Notes under the pieces: generated by a model
The model's database searches: none
What the model was told of the DNA's origin: nothing
Seen by the model: only the letters and a program-made list of their open reading frames with translations
Made by a program: the position numbers and the translations under genes
Shown here: piece after piece, positions 45,519 to 54,733 of the stretch
How the letters are laid out: each line of letters opens with the position of its first letter
Numbering within the stretch: the stretch's first letter is position 1
Origin: Bacillus aquiflavi
GTDB lineage: Bacteria > Bacillota > Bacilli > Bacillales > Cytobacillaceae
Direction of reading: 5' to 3'
Length of the DNA: 64,000 bases
NCBI RefSeq assembly: GCF_019915265.1
Contig: NZ_CP082780.1
Coordinates: 682,001 to 746,000, forward strand

Positions 45519-45994
45519 TTAGTGTGAAGCTGGGTGTTTGAAAGGGTCTGAATGAGAAGTTTTAATCTCTCCTTTCAGGTTGTGTGTACAACTGATTGGT
45601 GCGCGTAGTAGCGAAAACACCAATCGTACCAGTTTTCTTGCAGTTAAGACGAGAGCGCGTTTGTGTTTATGTTTTGGAACTTCATCGTACTTTTTTGTGT
45701 AAAAAGCTTTATATTCAGAGTCATACTTTCGGATCTTATCGGCAGCTTGAATAAGGTAGTATCGCAAATATTTATTGCCTGTCCTCATTCTTGCCGTTTC
45801 TTGGGATTCGAATTCGCCCGATTGGTTTTGGTTCCATACCAAACCAGCATATTTCGCTAAGGCATGATGATCTTTAAATCGCTTTATATCGCCTATTTCG
45901 GCTATCAGCCCTGCCGCATAAACGTCTCCAATTCCTTTTACAGACGTTAGAGTTTGCGGTATGCCTTTCATTAACTTGGCAATTTCTTTATTTT
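45519..45994 (-). pseudogene. IS110-family transposase, C-terminal fragment
   Basis: About 155 residues of the Transposase_20 (IS110/IS1111) C-terminal domain: KGIPQTLTSVKGIGDVYAAGLIAEIGD, then KYAGLVWNQNQSGEFESQE, and the family's GNKYLRYYLIQAA. The N-terminal DEDD catalytic domain is absent: directly upstream the frame meets a stop. The remnant cannot move by itself. Confidence 0.8.
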
Positions 45995-45997
45995 AAT

Positions 45998-46375
45998 AAT
46001 GAACCATGGGTAGCAGGCTTATTAAGCAGTACATCGCGAGATGTCCGCAAGGGGGAAAAGCAATATCCTGATACGATCCTGTCGGGTTCCATTGCCCCAT
46101 GAGCAGGTCTAAAACGCTATAAAAAAAATGACGGAGTAAAACGCTGGAGCATCCTCCATTCTCCGCCATTTCACGATATTCAGTTAAAAGGTATTTCAAA
46201 GAAGCAGTAGGGAACTATCCCCCCTGCGAAATAACAACAATACGTAAATCTATTATTGATAGTTTGATTTTACCTCGGCTTCCCCACCAAAGGGGTGAAA
46301 CAAGGGTAAAACAAAAACATTTATTGATGGGAAAGCCGAGAGGCTAACCTTTAAAAAAACCTATAGGAATCTAGA
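45998..46375. mobile_element. Non-coding flank of the IS110 remnant
   Basis: The sequence between the transposase fragment and the NAD cassette has no gene. In IS110 elements the non-coding end in front of the transposase encodes the bridge RNA; this stretch is on that side, separated from the fragment by the deletion. An inverted pair GCCTCGGCTT-like (TTACCTCGGCTTCCC at 46271 and GGGAAAGCCGAGAGG at 46329) forms a hairpin. Assignment to the element is a guess. Confidence 0.3.
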
Positions 46376-46425
46376 GTGAATTGTAGAGGATCCGGATCAA
46401 CTGGGAATTCTTCTAGAAAGAGCTC
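46370..46425. other. Polylinker-like cluster of restriction-type hexamers
   Basis: TCTAGA (46370), GGATCC (46388), GAATTC (46405), TCTAGA (46412) and GAGCTC (46420) occur within 56 bp, directly at the border between the IS110 flank and nrtR. This is much denser than expected in AT-rich DNA. Confidence 0.6.
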
Positions 46426-46444
46426 TTACTACTACTATACGAGG

Positions 46445-47227
46445 GTGAAGGCAATAAAAAAAAATGAAGAGGCGCTGAAATATTACGATCTAAATAAATA
46501 TCGGACTCCTGACGGATATACAAGTGATATCGCTGTATTTACGATTGTTGACGATGAAGAGGATCAAAATAAAAAAGTTTTAAAGTTAATGTTAATTAAA
46601 AGGTCAGAAATTGATGCGGAAGGCAATCCAAATATCGAAGGTGGGAAATGGGCGCTGCCGGGCGGTTTTGTTCGTAATGACGAGACTGCTTTTGAAGCCG
46701 CAAAAAGAGAATTAGCAGAGGAAACAGGTGTTGATCACATACATCTGAAACATTTTGGGGTATATGATAAACCTGGAAGAGACCCAAGAGGTTGGATTAT
46801 TGCCAACGCACATTATGCAATTGTAAATGAGTATTATTTAGAACATCGTCAAGCAGCAGATGATGCAGACGATGTTCAATTATTTACACTTGATGAAGTG
46901 TTTAACCTAGATTTAGCCTTTGACCACCGAAAGATTATTGAAGATTCAATAAAATGGATAAAAAAGGACATGGCTGAAACAACATTGGCACGAACGTTTT
47001 TACCAAGGGAATTTACAATTCCCGAATTGCAAAAAGTCATTTTAGCTGTTTTTTATCATAAACAAATTGAGTCAAATAACTTTTATAAAAAGTTACATAA
47101 ATTTGACTTTATTGAAGAAGTTAAAGGAGAAAACAATGAAGTAAAAGAAACGAGGAGAAATTCAAAACGCCCAGCTAAAATGTATCGATTTGTAGATAAA
47201 GAAAGATTTGTATCAATTTATTTATAA
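46445..47227 (+). CDS. nrtR: NrtR-type Nudix regulator of NAD synthesis
   Basis: A Nudix hydrolase domain (complete Nudix box from GGFVRNDETAF to ELAEETGV, residues matching GX5EX7REUXEEXGU) is joined to a C-terminal winged helix (about residues 165-250, LPREFTIPELQKVILAVF) as in NrtR, the ADP-ribose-responsive repressor of NAD genes. The box is intact, so it may still hydrolyse ADP-ribose compounds. The frame is open up to a GTG at 46376, but those 23 extra residues come from the polylinker-like stretch; the GTG giving VKAIKKNEEALKYYDLNKY fits the family start. No good ribosome binding site is seen, as if the native start region were replaced. It heads the NAD cassette. Confidence 0.82.
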   Translation: MKAIKKNEEALKYYDLNKYRTPDGYTSDIAVFTIVDDEEDQNKKVLKLMLIKRSEIDAEGNPNIEGGKWALPGGFVRNDETAFEAAKRELAEETGVDHIHLKHFGVYDKPGRDPRGWIIANAHYAIVNEYYLEHRQAADDADDVQLFTLDEVFNLDLAFDHRKIIEDSIKWIKKDMAETTLARTFLPREFTIPELQKVILAVFYHKQIESNNFYKKLHKFDFIEEVKGENNEVKETRRNSKRPAKMYRFVDKERFVSIYL

Positions 47228-47240
47228 AGGAGAGAGGAAA

Positions 47241-47789
47241 ATGGAAAAAGTATTAATTAATGTTGATTACACGAATGATTTTATTGCTGACAATGGAGCT
47301 TTAACTTGTGGTAATCCTGGACAAGAAATCGAAAAAGAGATTGTTTCCTTGACAAAACAGTTTATCGAGCAGCAACAATTAGTAGTGTTTGCGATTGATT
47401 TACATAAAAAAGGAGATCAATTTCATCCTGAAACTAAATTGTATCCTCCCCATAATATTGAAGGGACAGAAGGACGAAAATTATTTGGAGAGTTGGAAAA
47501 TGTATATCAAAATGCAAAGCATTTAGATCATGTTTTATATATAAATAAAACGCGTTACAGTGCATTTGCAGGTACAGATTTGTTTATTAAATTAAGAGAA
47601 CGCGGAATCGATGAAGTTCACATTGTAGGTTGTGCAACAGATATTTGCTGTTTACATACCGCAATAGATGCTTATAATTTAGGATTCAAAATTGTTATCC
47701 ATAAAAAAGCCGTCGCAAGCTTTAATCCAGTTGGCCATGAGTGGGCATTGCAGCACTTCGAAAAGTCATTAAATGCAACGATTATTTAA
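47241..47789 (+). CDS. pncA: Nicotinamidase
   Basis: A 182-residue isochorismatase-fold enzyme that deamidates nicotinamide to nicotinate. The catalytic Asp9 is in NVDYTNDF, the Lys is in NKTRYSAF-like text and the nucleophilic Cys is in VGCATDICCLHT. It starts 13 bases after nrtR behind AAAGGAGAGAGG and precedes pncB, the next enzyme of the route. Confidence 0.88.
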   Translation: MEKVLINVDYTNDFIADNGALTCGNPGQEIEKEIVSLTKQFIEQQQLVVFAIDLHKKGDQFHPETKLYPPHNIEGTEGRKLFGELENVYQNAKHLDHVLYINKTRYSAFAGTDLFIKLRERGIDEVHIVGCATDICCLHTAIDAYNLGFKIVIHKKAVASFNPVGHEWALQHFEKSLNATII

Positions 47790-47805
47790 GGGGGAAAATA
47801 CATAA

Positions 47806-49287
47806 ATGAAAATGCAGTTAGATGATAGCTTAGCACTCCATACAGATTTATATCAAATTAACATGGCGGAAACTTATTGGAACGATGGGATTCATAATCG
47901 AAAAGCAGTATTTGATGTTTATTTTAGAAAGCTACCATTTGGTAATGGCTATGCAGTATTTGCCGGTTTAGAAAAAGTGGTCAACTACTTGAATAATTTT
48001 GCATTTTCTAACTCTGATTTAGCTTACTTAAAAGAATTAGGCTATAAAGATGATTTTATTGCTTATTTGAAAACAATAAGATTTACTGGTAATTTGCGCA
48101 GTATGCGTGAAGGGGAAGTGGTATTTGAAAATGAACCGATTCTCCGAATTGAAGCACCTTTAGCAGAGGCTCAATTAATTGAGACACCGCTTTTAAACAT
48201 CGTAAACTATCAAACTTTAGTCGCAACTAAAGCATCTAGAATTAAGCAAGTGATTGGTAACCAAAGTGCAATGGAATTCGGTACTCGTCGTGCCCAAGAG
48301 ATGGACGCAGCCCTTTGGGGAACGAGAGCTGCTTATATAGGCGGCTTTGATGCTACAAGCAATGTTCGCGCTGGTAAATTGTTTGATATTCCAGTGGCTG
48401 GTACACATGCCCATGCTTTAGTACAGGCATATCAAGATGAATATGTTGCTTTTAAAAAATACGCTGAAAGACATAAGGATTGTGTCTTTTTAGTAGATAC
48501 GTATGACACGCTAAAGTCTGGTGTACCTAACGCAATTAAAGTTGCAAAGGAATTAGGAAATAAAATTAACTTCCTCGGTGTTCGATTAGATAGTGGAGAC
48601 TTAGCTTACTTATCTAAAGAAACGAGAAAAATGTTAGATGCAGCAGGTTTTAAAAATGCGAAGATTTATGCTTCAAATGATTTAGATGAGTATACAATTT
48701 TAAATTTAAAAGCTCAAGGAGCACAAATTGATGTATGGGGGATCGGAACAAAGCTTATAACCGCTTTTGACCAACCAGCACTTGGTGCTGTGTATAAGTT
48801 GGTATCGATTCAAAAAAATAATGAAAGCGATGAAATGGTTGATACAATAAAAGTAGGGGCAAAGATGGGAGGCAATCTTGAAAAATTAACAACACCTGGA
48901 AAAAAGAGAGTTTATCGTATTATTCAAAAAGTTAACAATAAGTCCGAAGGTGATTACATTGCTTTAGAAGAGGAGACACCCCAAAAAGACAAGAAACTTA
49001 AAATGTTTCATCCAGTACACACGTTTATTAGTAAATTTATAACGAATTTTGAAGCGAGAGATCTTCATGTAGATATATTTAAAAAAGGAAAGCTCGTTTA
49101 TCAATTACCAATTTTAAAACAAATTCAAAAGTATACCGCTGAAAGCTTAACATACTTATGGGATGAATATAAAAGGACGATGAACCCTGAAGTGTATCAC
49201 GTAGATTTAAGTCAAAAATGTTGGGAGAACAAAATGAATAAAATAAAAGAGGTCCAAGAGAAGGTAAACAGAGTGGGTAGTAAATGA
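47806..49287 (+). CDS. pncB: Nicotinate phosphoribosyltransferase
   Basis: The 493-residue enzyme joins nicotinate and PRPP to nicotinate mononucleotide. Conserved PncB motifs: HTDLYQINMAETYW at the start, FGTRRAQEMDAALWGTRAAYIGG (phosphoribosyl site), GTHAHALVQAY, and LGVRLDSGDLAYLSK. Length fits the Firmicute type. The ATG is 11 bases after GGGGG, slightly far; a second ATG six bases later is possible. It is in the middle of the NAD cassette with 16-base spacing from pncA. Confidence 0.92.
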   Translation: MKMQLDDSLALHTDLYQINMAETYWNDGIHNRKAVFDVYFRKLPFGNGYAVFAGLEKVVNYLNNFAFSNSDLAYLKELGYKDDFIAYLKTIRFTGNLRSMREGEVVFENEPILRIEAPLAEAQLIETPLLNIVNYQTLVATKASRIKQVIGNQSAMEFGTRRAQEMDAALWGTRAAYIGGFDATSNVRAGKLFDIPVAGTHAHALVQAYQDEYVAFKKYAERHKDCVFLVDTYDTLKSGVPNAIKVAKELGNKINFLGVRLDSGDLAYLSKETRKMLDAAGFKNAKIYASNDLDEYTILNLKAQGAQIDVWGIGTKLITAFDQPALGAVYKLVSIQKNNESDEMVDTIKVGAKMGGNLEKLTTPGKKRVYRIIQKVNNKSEGDYIALEEETPQKDKKLKMFHPVHTFISKFITNFEARDLHVDIFKKGKLVYQLPILKQIQKYTAESLTYLWDEYKRTMNPEVYHVDLSQKCWENKMNKIKEVQEKVNRVGSK

Positions 49288-49311
49288 TAGGAGAGTAAAG
49301 GGGGGAAAACA

Positions 49312-49917
49312 ATGAAAATAGGCGTCTTTGGCTCGGCTTTTGATCCTATTACTTTAGGGCATATGGTAACGATGGAAATGATCAGTGACAGACGCGGGTT
49401 CGATTTCATTTTATTACTGTTGTCATCAGATAAAAGAATAGATAAAAGCAGGCAGCTAACCGCAAATTTTCATAGGCTTAACATGGTGAAATTAGCAATT
49501 GACGGCCAACGAAAATTTAAAATAGAGACAGTTGAAATGAATGCAGCAGGATGGGAAACGTATACGTATTATACGATGAAAAAATTAGCAAAGAAGTATC
49601 CAAATGATGAATTGTATTTTTTAATGGGTGCTGATAACTTAGCTAATATTTCTTCATGGAAATATGGAAAAGAACTAATCGAGTCTAATCGCTTTGTCGT
49701 GATGGGGCGAGAAGGTTATGATATGGCTGAAATGATTGCTCAAGATTCCCTTTTAACAAAATATGAACACCATTTTGATTGTTTAAGTAAAGGAGTTAAA
49801 GTTGAAACAAGTTCAAGTTTTATTCGTTCTCGTCTTAAAGATGGTTTAAGCGTAAAGTACCTTGTTCCGGAAAAAGCATTACAGTATGCACTTGCACACG
49901 GCTTGTATAAGGAATGA
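49312..49917 (+). CDS. nadD: Nicotinate-nucleotide adenylyltransferase
   Basis: A 201-residue nucleotidyltransferase that makes deamido-NAD. It has [12 protein letters not shown] (the HxGH site appears as T-L-G-H, with the first His replaced by Thr), [16 protein letters not shown] and the ISSTxIR-type motif [12 protein letters not shown]. The replaced His is unusual for this otherwise conserved site and is worth checking. It starts 24 bases after pncB behind GTAAAGGGGGG and runs into nadE. Confidence 0.82.
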   Translation: MKIGVFGSAFDPITLGHMVTMEMISDRRGFDFILLLLSSDKRIDKSRQLTANFHRLNMVKLAIDGQRKFKIETVEMNAAGWETYTYYTMKKLAKKYPNDELYFLMGADNLANISSWKYGKELIESNRFVVMGREGYDMAEMIAQDSLLTKYEHHFDCLSKGVKVETSSSFIRSRLKDGLSVKYLVPEKALQYALAHGLYKE

Positions 49918-49931
49918 GGAGGATAAAACGA

Positions 49932-50753
49932 ATGGATACTGGATTACAAAATGAGATTATTCAACAATTAAAAGTGAAGCCTCATATTCACCCACAAGCG
50001 GAAATAAGGACAAGGGTAAATTTTTTAAAAGAATTTCTTGAAAAAAATCATGCAATCAAAGGTTTCGTATTGGGGATATCTGGCGGACAAGATTCAACGT
50101 TAGTAGCAAAATTAGCACAAATAGCTATAAATGAAAAGAACAGAGAGAATGGAAATAATCATTATAAATTTATTGCTGTTCGGCTTCCTTACGGCGTTCA
50201 AGTTGATGAACGTGACTGCCAAGACGCGCTGGTTTATATTCAACCAAATGTTTTATACAGAGTAAATATTAAACAGTCGGTAGACGCAAGTGTTGCAGCA
50301 TTAAGATCGGCTGGTGTAGTCATTTCAGACTTTATAAAAGGAAATGAGAAAGCACGTGAAAGAATGAAAGTTCAATATAGTATTGCTGCTGTAAATCATT
50401 GTGTTGTTTTAGGAACAAATAATAGTGCAGAATTTTTAACAGGTTATTTTACAAAACATGGGGATGGAGCATGTGACTTAGAGCCGATCTTCGGATTAAA
50501 TAAACGTCAGGGCAAGGAACTTTTAAAGGCATTAAAGTGCCCTTCACACTTATATTTAAAAAGACCAACAGCTGATTTAGAAGATGATGCTCCTAACTTA
50601 GAAGACGAAATTTCTCTTGGTGTTACTTATGAAGAAATTGATGATTATTTAGAAGGAAAAGTTGTTAGTAAACAAACTAGTTCAATGTTAGAAAAATACT
50701 TTTTAAAATCAGAGCATAAACGTAAAGCACCAAAAACGATTTATGATTATTGA
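49932..50753 (+). CDS. nadE: Ammonia-dependent NAD synthetase
   Basis: The 273-residue enzyme amidates deamido-NAD. The PP-loop [10 protein letters not shown] (about 48-57) is present, as are the adenylate-binding [26 protein letters not shown] and the C-terminal [13 protein letters not shown]. There is no glutaminase domain, so ammonia is the donor. The ATG behind GAGGAGGATAAAACGA is chosen. It closes the cassette nrtR-pncA-pncB-nadD-nadE, which carries a full nicotinamide-to-NAD route. Confidence 0.92.
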   Translation: MDTGLQNEIIQQLKVKPHIHPQAEIRTRVNFLKEFLEKNHAIKGFVLGISGGQDSTLVAKLAQIAINEKNRENGNNHYKFIAVRLPYGVQVDERDCQDALVYIQPNVLYRVNIKQSVDASVAALRSAGVVISDFIKGNEKARERMKVQYSIAAVNHCVVLGTNNSAEFLTGYFTKHGDGACDLEPIFGLNKRQGKELLKALKCPSHLYLKRPTADLEDDAPNLEDEISLGVTYEEIDDYLEGKVVSKQTSSMLEKYFLKSEHKRKAPKTIYDY

Positions 50754-50773
50754 CCTGTTCTTGATCTCTATAA

Positions 50774-50816
50774 AAACGAAGCTAGAAACCGTTATAAGGT
50801 TACTAGCTTCGTTTTT
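50774..50816 (+). terminator. Terminator of the NAD cassette
   Basis: AACGAAGCTAG / CTAGCTTCGTT with an inner AACC/GGTT stem and a T-tract (TTTTT). A group II intron begins about nine bases downstream. Confidence 0.85.
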
Positions 50817-50824
50817 GCAGTTTG

Positions 50825-52757
50825 GCGCGCCCAGCAGGCCGTTAATTGCTAGTTGGTGAAAGTCCAACCTGAGTAAGTGCCAAGACGCTCAGTAGCTGAC
50901 AGGCAACTGGTGGAGAAATCCTAAGGTTGAAGCCCTGTGACAAAGTAATTCATTCGTGAGTGCGAGCAACCTAGCAGGTCGTAACATGAAGTGAATCCTG
51001 CCGCCTCGTCAATTACAACCCTCGTTGAGGACAAAGGGAAGTTGAGCCTGGTGAACATGGGCGAAAACCATGGAAGGTGTGAGGAACTTGGAATTCAGCA
51101 CTGAAGAATCCCTCGGGGTAAGGGGAACGACATGTTAGGAAAGTAGTTAACGGAACTGGGGATACCCTCCTCGGTCACTTCTAAAGAAGTAACACAGAAA
51201 CCTATAAGCATGAAGCGAAGTGGTGGATGGACTGAGAGGGAGTCGGAGGGGGTCATAGTACCAATGATGACAATGCCAACACAACGTTGTCTAGGGAAGG
51301 ACGGCAAAAGCCAATACCCTACTTCGTTCATATATTCAAGGAGGTAAGAGTCAGTGAATGCCAAGAAAATGGCTAACTACACCAATTATGCAAAAGCTCA
51401 AGAACTCTGGAAAACATTATACCTTTGTGCCAAGGAAAGCAAGACACGCCGGTTTCATGCCTTATATGATAAGATTTATCGACCTGATATCTTGTGGGAA
51501 GCATGGCAAAGAGTAAGAAGAAATCGAGGGAGTAGTGGAGTAGATTCTCAGACTATGGAAAATATTGAGATCTATGGGGAGGATAGATTTCTTAATGAGA
51601 TTTATCTTGAACTGAAGGAAAATCGATATCATCCACAACCAGTTTTACGTACTTACATCCCTAAAGATGATGGAAAGAAACGTCCATTAGGAATCCCAAC
51701 CATCAAGGACAGGGTTGTACAAATGGCAACCAAGCTAGTCATAGAACCTATCTTTGAAGCTGACTTTAAAGATTGTTCTTATGGTTTCCGTCCCAAAAGG
51801 AATGCGCATCAAGCCATAGCGAAAATCAGGAAAGAGAGCAAGAAAAGCTATTGGGTATTAGACGTCGATATCCAAGGTTATTTTGATAACATCAACCATG
51901 ATAAATTGATGAAACTTGTAGAACAGCGAATTAGTGACCGCAAAGTGCTGAAATTGATTCGCAAATGGCTACAAGCAGGAATCATGGAAGAAGGAAAAGT
52001 GAGGAATTCTGTCTTGGGGGCCCCTCAAGGCGGTGTGATTTCACCATTACTTTCGAACATATATTTAGATGTGATGGATTCCCTCTGGGAAAAGAAATTC
52101 AGCCATCTAGGTTCTCTTATTCGTTATGCGGATGACTTTGTCATTTTGTGCAGGACAAAACAGCAAGCGCTAGAAGGTATACGAGTCATCCAAGCAATTA
52201 TGGGAAAACTTGACCTCTCACTACATAAGGAGAAATCAAGACTCGTCAACATCTGGGATGACAGTGACGGATTTGATTTTCTGGGATTCCATCATCGAAA
52301 ATTCCCCATTCGTAAAAAGGGTGGTCGAACATTCTTAATCATGAACCATGTCCCGAGTAAGAAGGCTATGAAGAAGATGCGAAAGAAAATCAAGGATTTT
52401 ACGGAACCACGACATAAACTATTTATGGACATAAAAGAATTGGTGAAGGGACTGAACCGAAGGTTACAAGGATTCAAGAATTACTACCAACTTTCTCCAA
52501 TGTCCAAGAGGTGGTTGAATCGCATTGACTGGTATGTGTTACAACGTTTAAATCTTTTTCATAACAAGAAAAGAAATAAACGACATAAACATGCCTATCT
52601 TCAAGATACAGTAAATAAAGTCCAATTCATATTGGTGAAATTAGCGAATTAAATCCGTAAAGCCAAAGGAAGAAGAACGTCGGAAAGCCGTATGAGGGAA
52701 AACTTCACGTACGGTTTGATGAGGGGGAGCAGCAGGAAAAGGAATTGCCCTCTTGTC
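50825..52757 (+). mobile_element. Group II intron 1
   Basis: The 5' end GCGCGCCCAGCAGGCC deviates from GUGYG by one base. Domain I-type sequence follows, then a reverse transcriptase gene. Domain V is clear near the 3' end (AGCCGTATGAGGG ... CGTACGGTTT, 52685-52716). A domain VI-like stem (GAGGGGGAGC / GCCCTC) follows. The 3' border is uncertain: by the stem it lies near 52757, but a typical 3' end sequence (CTACTCTAC) occurs only at about 52824-52832. It is inserted just behind the nadE terminator. Confidence 0.85.
51354..52652 (+). CDS. ltrA: Group II intron reverse transcriptase/maturase 1
   Basis: A 432-residue intron-encoded protein: RT palm with YGFRPKRNAHQA, DVDIQGYFDNINHD, GAPQGGVISPLLSNIYL and the catalytic YADD in LIRYADDFVILC, followed by a maturase (X/GIIM) region (KGLNRRLQGFKNYYQLSPM). 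There is no HNH endonuclease domain. The start is GTG, nine bases after AAGGAGG. It should help splicing and mobility of its own intron. The protein looks complete. The phylogenetic class cannot be set without a tree; it is clearly different from the second intron protein. Confidence 0.92.
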   Translation: MNAKKMANYTNYAKAQELWKTLYLCAKESKTRRFHALYDKIYRPDILWEAWQRVRRNRGSSGVDSQTMENIEIYGEDRFLNEIYLELKENRYHPQPVLRTYIPKDDGKKRPLGIPTIKDRVVQMATKLVIEPIFEADFKDCSYGFRPKRNAHQAIAKIRKESKKSYWVLDVDIQGYFDNINHDKLMKLVEQRISDRKVLKLIRKWLQAGIMEEGKVRNSVLGAPQGGVISPLLSNIYLDVMDSLWEKKFSHLGSLIRYADDFVILCRTKQQALEGIRVIQAIMGKLDLSLHKEKSRLVNIWDDSDGFDFLGFHHRKFPIRKKGGRTFLIMNHVPSKKAMKKMRKKIKDFTEPRHKLFMDIKELVKGLNRRLQGFKNYYQLSPMSKRWLNRIDWYVLQRLNLFHNKKRNKRHKHAYLQDTVNKVQFILVKLAN

Positions 52758-53092
52758 TGGCTTAGTAAGGTGGAACACCCTGAACCCCGAGGACAAAGAA
52801 GGCAGTATCTAATTCCTGTTTTCTACTCTACTTTAATTTAAGCCCTTGCTATTGGAGATTTCCTGTTAAATATTCCAATTTTCATTCTCCAGAAAGACTT
52901 CGTCACCAACGTGAATTTCACAGTTTTTTTTTATAATTGAAATAAACACCAATAATTACTTTTATATTGTTAATCTACTTTTTTTGTTAAAGCTCCAATC
53001 TGTTTTTTTAAATAGCTTTATTGTAGCTTTGTAACTACGCTGTAACTCGTGTTTAATACAATTAATTTATCTTAAGTGAGGGAGAGATTACA
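52758..53092. other. Gap between intron 1 and the acyl-CoA ligase gene
   Basis: The first 75 bases (to about 52832) may be a 3' extension of the intron, containing GGTGGAACACC and ending CTACTCTAC. The remainder is AT-rich with no gene seen. Confidence 0.4.
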
Positions 53093-54595
53093 GTGAGGTG
53101 GGAAATCGATTGGCTTCATAACAGAGCAAGATTAACACCAAATAAAGAAGCAATTATACACGCTGAAAACGGTCATTCATGGACGTATAAGCAGCTAAAT
53201 GATCGAGCCAATCATTTAAAGAATTGGCTAGTTCATAAAGGAGTAAAAAAAGGAGATCGAGTTGCATTATTGGCTCCTAATCATATTAGTTATTTTGATT
53301 TTTTAACCGCTTGCTCAAAATTAGGAGCAATATTTGTACCGCTTAATTGGAGACTAGCTATTGAAGAAATCAATTATATTTTGGAAGATTGCACACCGGT
53401 ATTACTAGGGTATCATACTGATTTAGTTAACATCGTCAAGGAGCTTTCATTTCTAAACAAAACTATTTGTGTAAATGATTCTCATTTTGAAAAAATAGTC
53501 TCTTCAGCGGAGGATGTAAATGATAGTGTGCATGGCGAAGAACATGATCCATTGGCACTTATTTATACTGGTGGGACAACAGGAAAACCAAAAGGAGCAG
53601 TTCTTTCTCATCGCTCAATCATTTGGAATGGAATTAATACAATCGTTAGCTGGAATTTAACTGAAAGGGATACAACGTTAACATACATGCCAATGTTCCA
53701 TACAGGAGGATTAAATGCACTTTCTATTCCGCTTTTGATGACGGGGGGGAAAGTGGTTATCGCTGATCAATTTGATCCTTACAAGGCAATGATCTACTTA
53801 AATCAATATCAATGTACAATCGTATTGTTTGTACCGACAATGTATCATTTAATCACTCAAACAGAAGTATTTGAACAGACAAATTTTCCAACAGTAAAAG
53901 CCTTTCTTTCAGGAGGGGCACCATGCCCTTATGAAATTTACGCTCATTTTCAGCGCAAAGGTCTAGCGTTTAAAGAGGGATATGGGTTGACCGAAGCAGG
54001 TCCTAATAATTTTTACATTGATCCTGTTGATGCAATGAGAAAAAAAGGTTCGATCGGAAAACCGATGATGTTTAATGGAATCAAGCTTGTAAATGAGCAT
54101 GGCGGAGAAACAAGTAGCAACGAAGTCGGGGAACTATTAATTATTGGGAAGCATTCATTTGAATATTATTGGAATAATAAGGAAGATACAGAAAATACAA
54201 TTCGAAATGGCTGGATTTATACTGGCGATCTAGCAAGAAGAGATGAGGAAGGATATTACTATATTGTTGGCAGGAAAAAAGATATGATTATTAGCGGAGG
54301 TGAAAATATTTATCCATTAGAAGTTGAACATTGGCTTTCATCACATCCAAAAGTGAATGAAGCTGCGGTAATAGGAATGCCTAATGATAAATGGGGTGAG
54401 ATTGTCACTGCGTTTATCGTCCAAATTGATGATGAAAATGTAACTGAGGAAGAATTGAAAAGCTACTGTGAAAAAAAACTTGGAAAATATAAAATCCCTA
54501 AACGCTTCATTTTTTTAGAGGAACTTCCAAAAACACACGTTGGTAAAATTGATAAAAACAAACTAAAAAAGATGGGGACTGTTTTTTCTAATTAG
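53093..54595 (+). CDS. Acyl-CoA ligase (AMP-binding family)
   Basis: A 500-residue adenylating enzyme with [48 protein letters not shown] and the catalytic Lys in KTHVGKIDKNKL. It is related to but distinct from LcfB at 12.3 kb, with a MENE/FadD-like length. The likely start is GTG behind GAGGGAGAGATTACA. It probably once adjoined the thiolase end of the importer/lipid cluster: activating ligase, thiolase, FabG and KAS III-like enzyme make one set. In between, the IS110 remnant, NAD cassette and intron 1 now lie. No FadR box was seen. Confidence 0.87.
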   Translation: MRWEIDWLHNRARLTPNKEAIIHAENGHSWTYKQLNDRANHLKNWLVHKGVKKGDRVALLAPNHISYFDFLTACSKLGAIFVPLNWRLAIEEINYILEDCTPVLLGYHTDLVNIVKELSFLNKTICVNDSHFEKIVSSAEDVNDSVHGEEHDPLALIYTGGTTGKPKGAVLSHRSIIWNGINTIVSWNLTERDTTLTYMPMFHTGGLNALSIPLLMTGGKVVIADQFDPYKAMIYLNQYQCTIVLFVPTMYHLITQTEVFEQTNFPTVKAFLSGGAPCPYEIYAHFQRKGLAFKEGYGLTEAGPNNFYIDPVDAMRKKGSIGKPMMFNGIKLVNEHGGETSSNEVGELLIIGKHSFEYYWNNKEDTENTIRNGWIYTGDLARRDEEGYYYIVGRKKDMIISGGENIYPLEVEHWLSSHPKVNEAAVIGMPNDKWGEIVTAFIVQIDDENVTEEELKSYCEKKLGKYKIPKRFIFLEELPKTHVGKIDKNKLKKMGTVFSN

Positions 54596-54600
54596 AGGTT

Positions 54601-54664
54601 TAACAGTTGCGAAGTGAGATTACGAACGCATGTTCTGTTTGCTTCCATCTCGTTGTTTAGTCTG
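54601..54664. repeat. Dispersed intergenic repeat, copy F (inverted)
   Basis: Read on the minus strand: CAGACTAAACAACGAGATGG, then AAGCAAACAGAACATGCGTTCG. This is the clearest copy of the shared core; GCCCTCAGACT at its edge is also in copy B at 14904. Confidence 0.5.
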
Positions 54665-54705
54665 AGGGCATCATCTTCTAAAAATACTCTTTTTTAACTA
54701 TCTTA

Positions 54706-54733
54706 CCTAGTATATTTATATACTGGGTTTTTT
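54706..54733 (+). terminator. Terminator of the acyl-CoA ligase gene
   Basis: CCTAGTATA / TATACTGGG with a four-base loop and TTTTTT; intron 2 begins directly after the T-tract. Confidence 0.75.

Noticed and set aside
45998-46199. 68-codon minus-strand frame next to the IS110 fragment
   Set aside because: Looks like the non-coding end of the element; no ribosome binding site and no domain.
46376-46444. N-terminal extension of NrtR
   Set aside because: The 23 residues come from the polylinker-like stretch (Ser/Gly/Tyr-rich) and do not resemble the family's start.
50824-50831. AscI-type octamer GGCGCGCC on the right of the NAD cassette, as second evidence of engineering
   Set aside because: It is part of the intron 5' end (GCGCGCCCAGC), which explains it without cloning.
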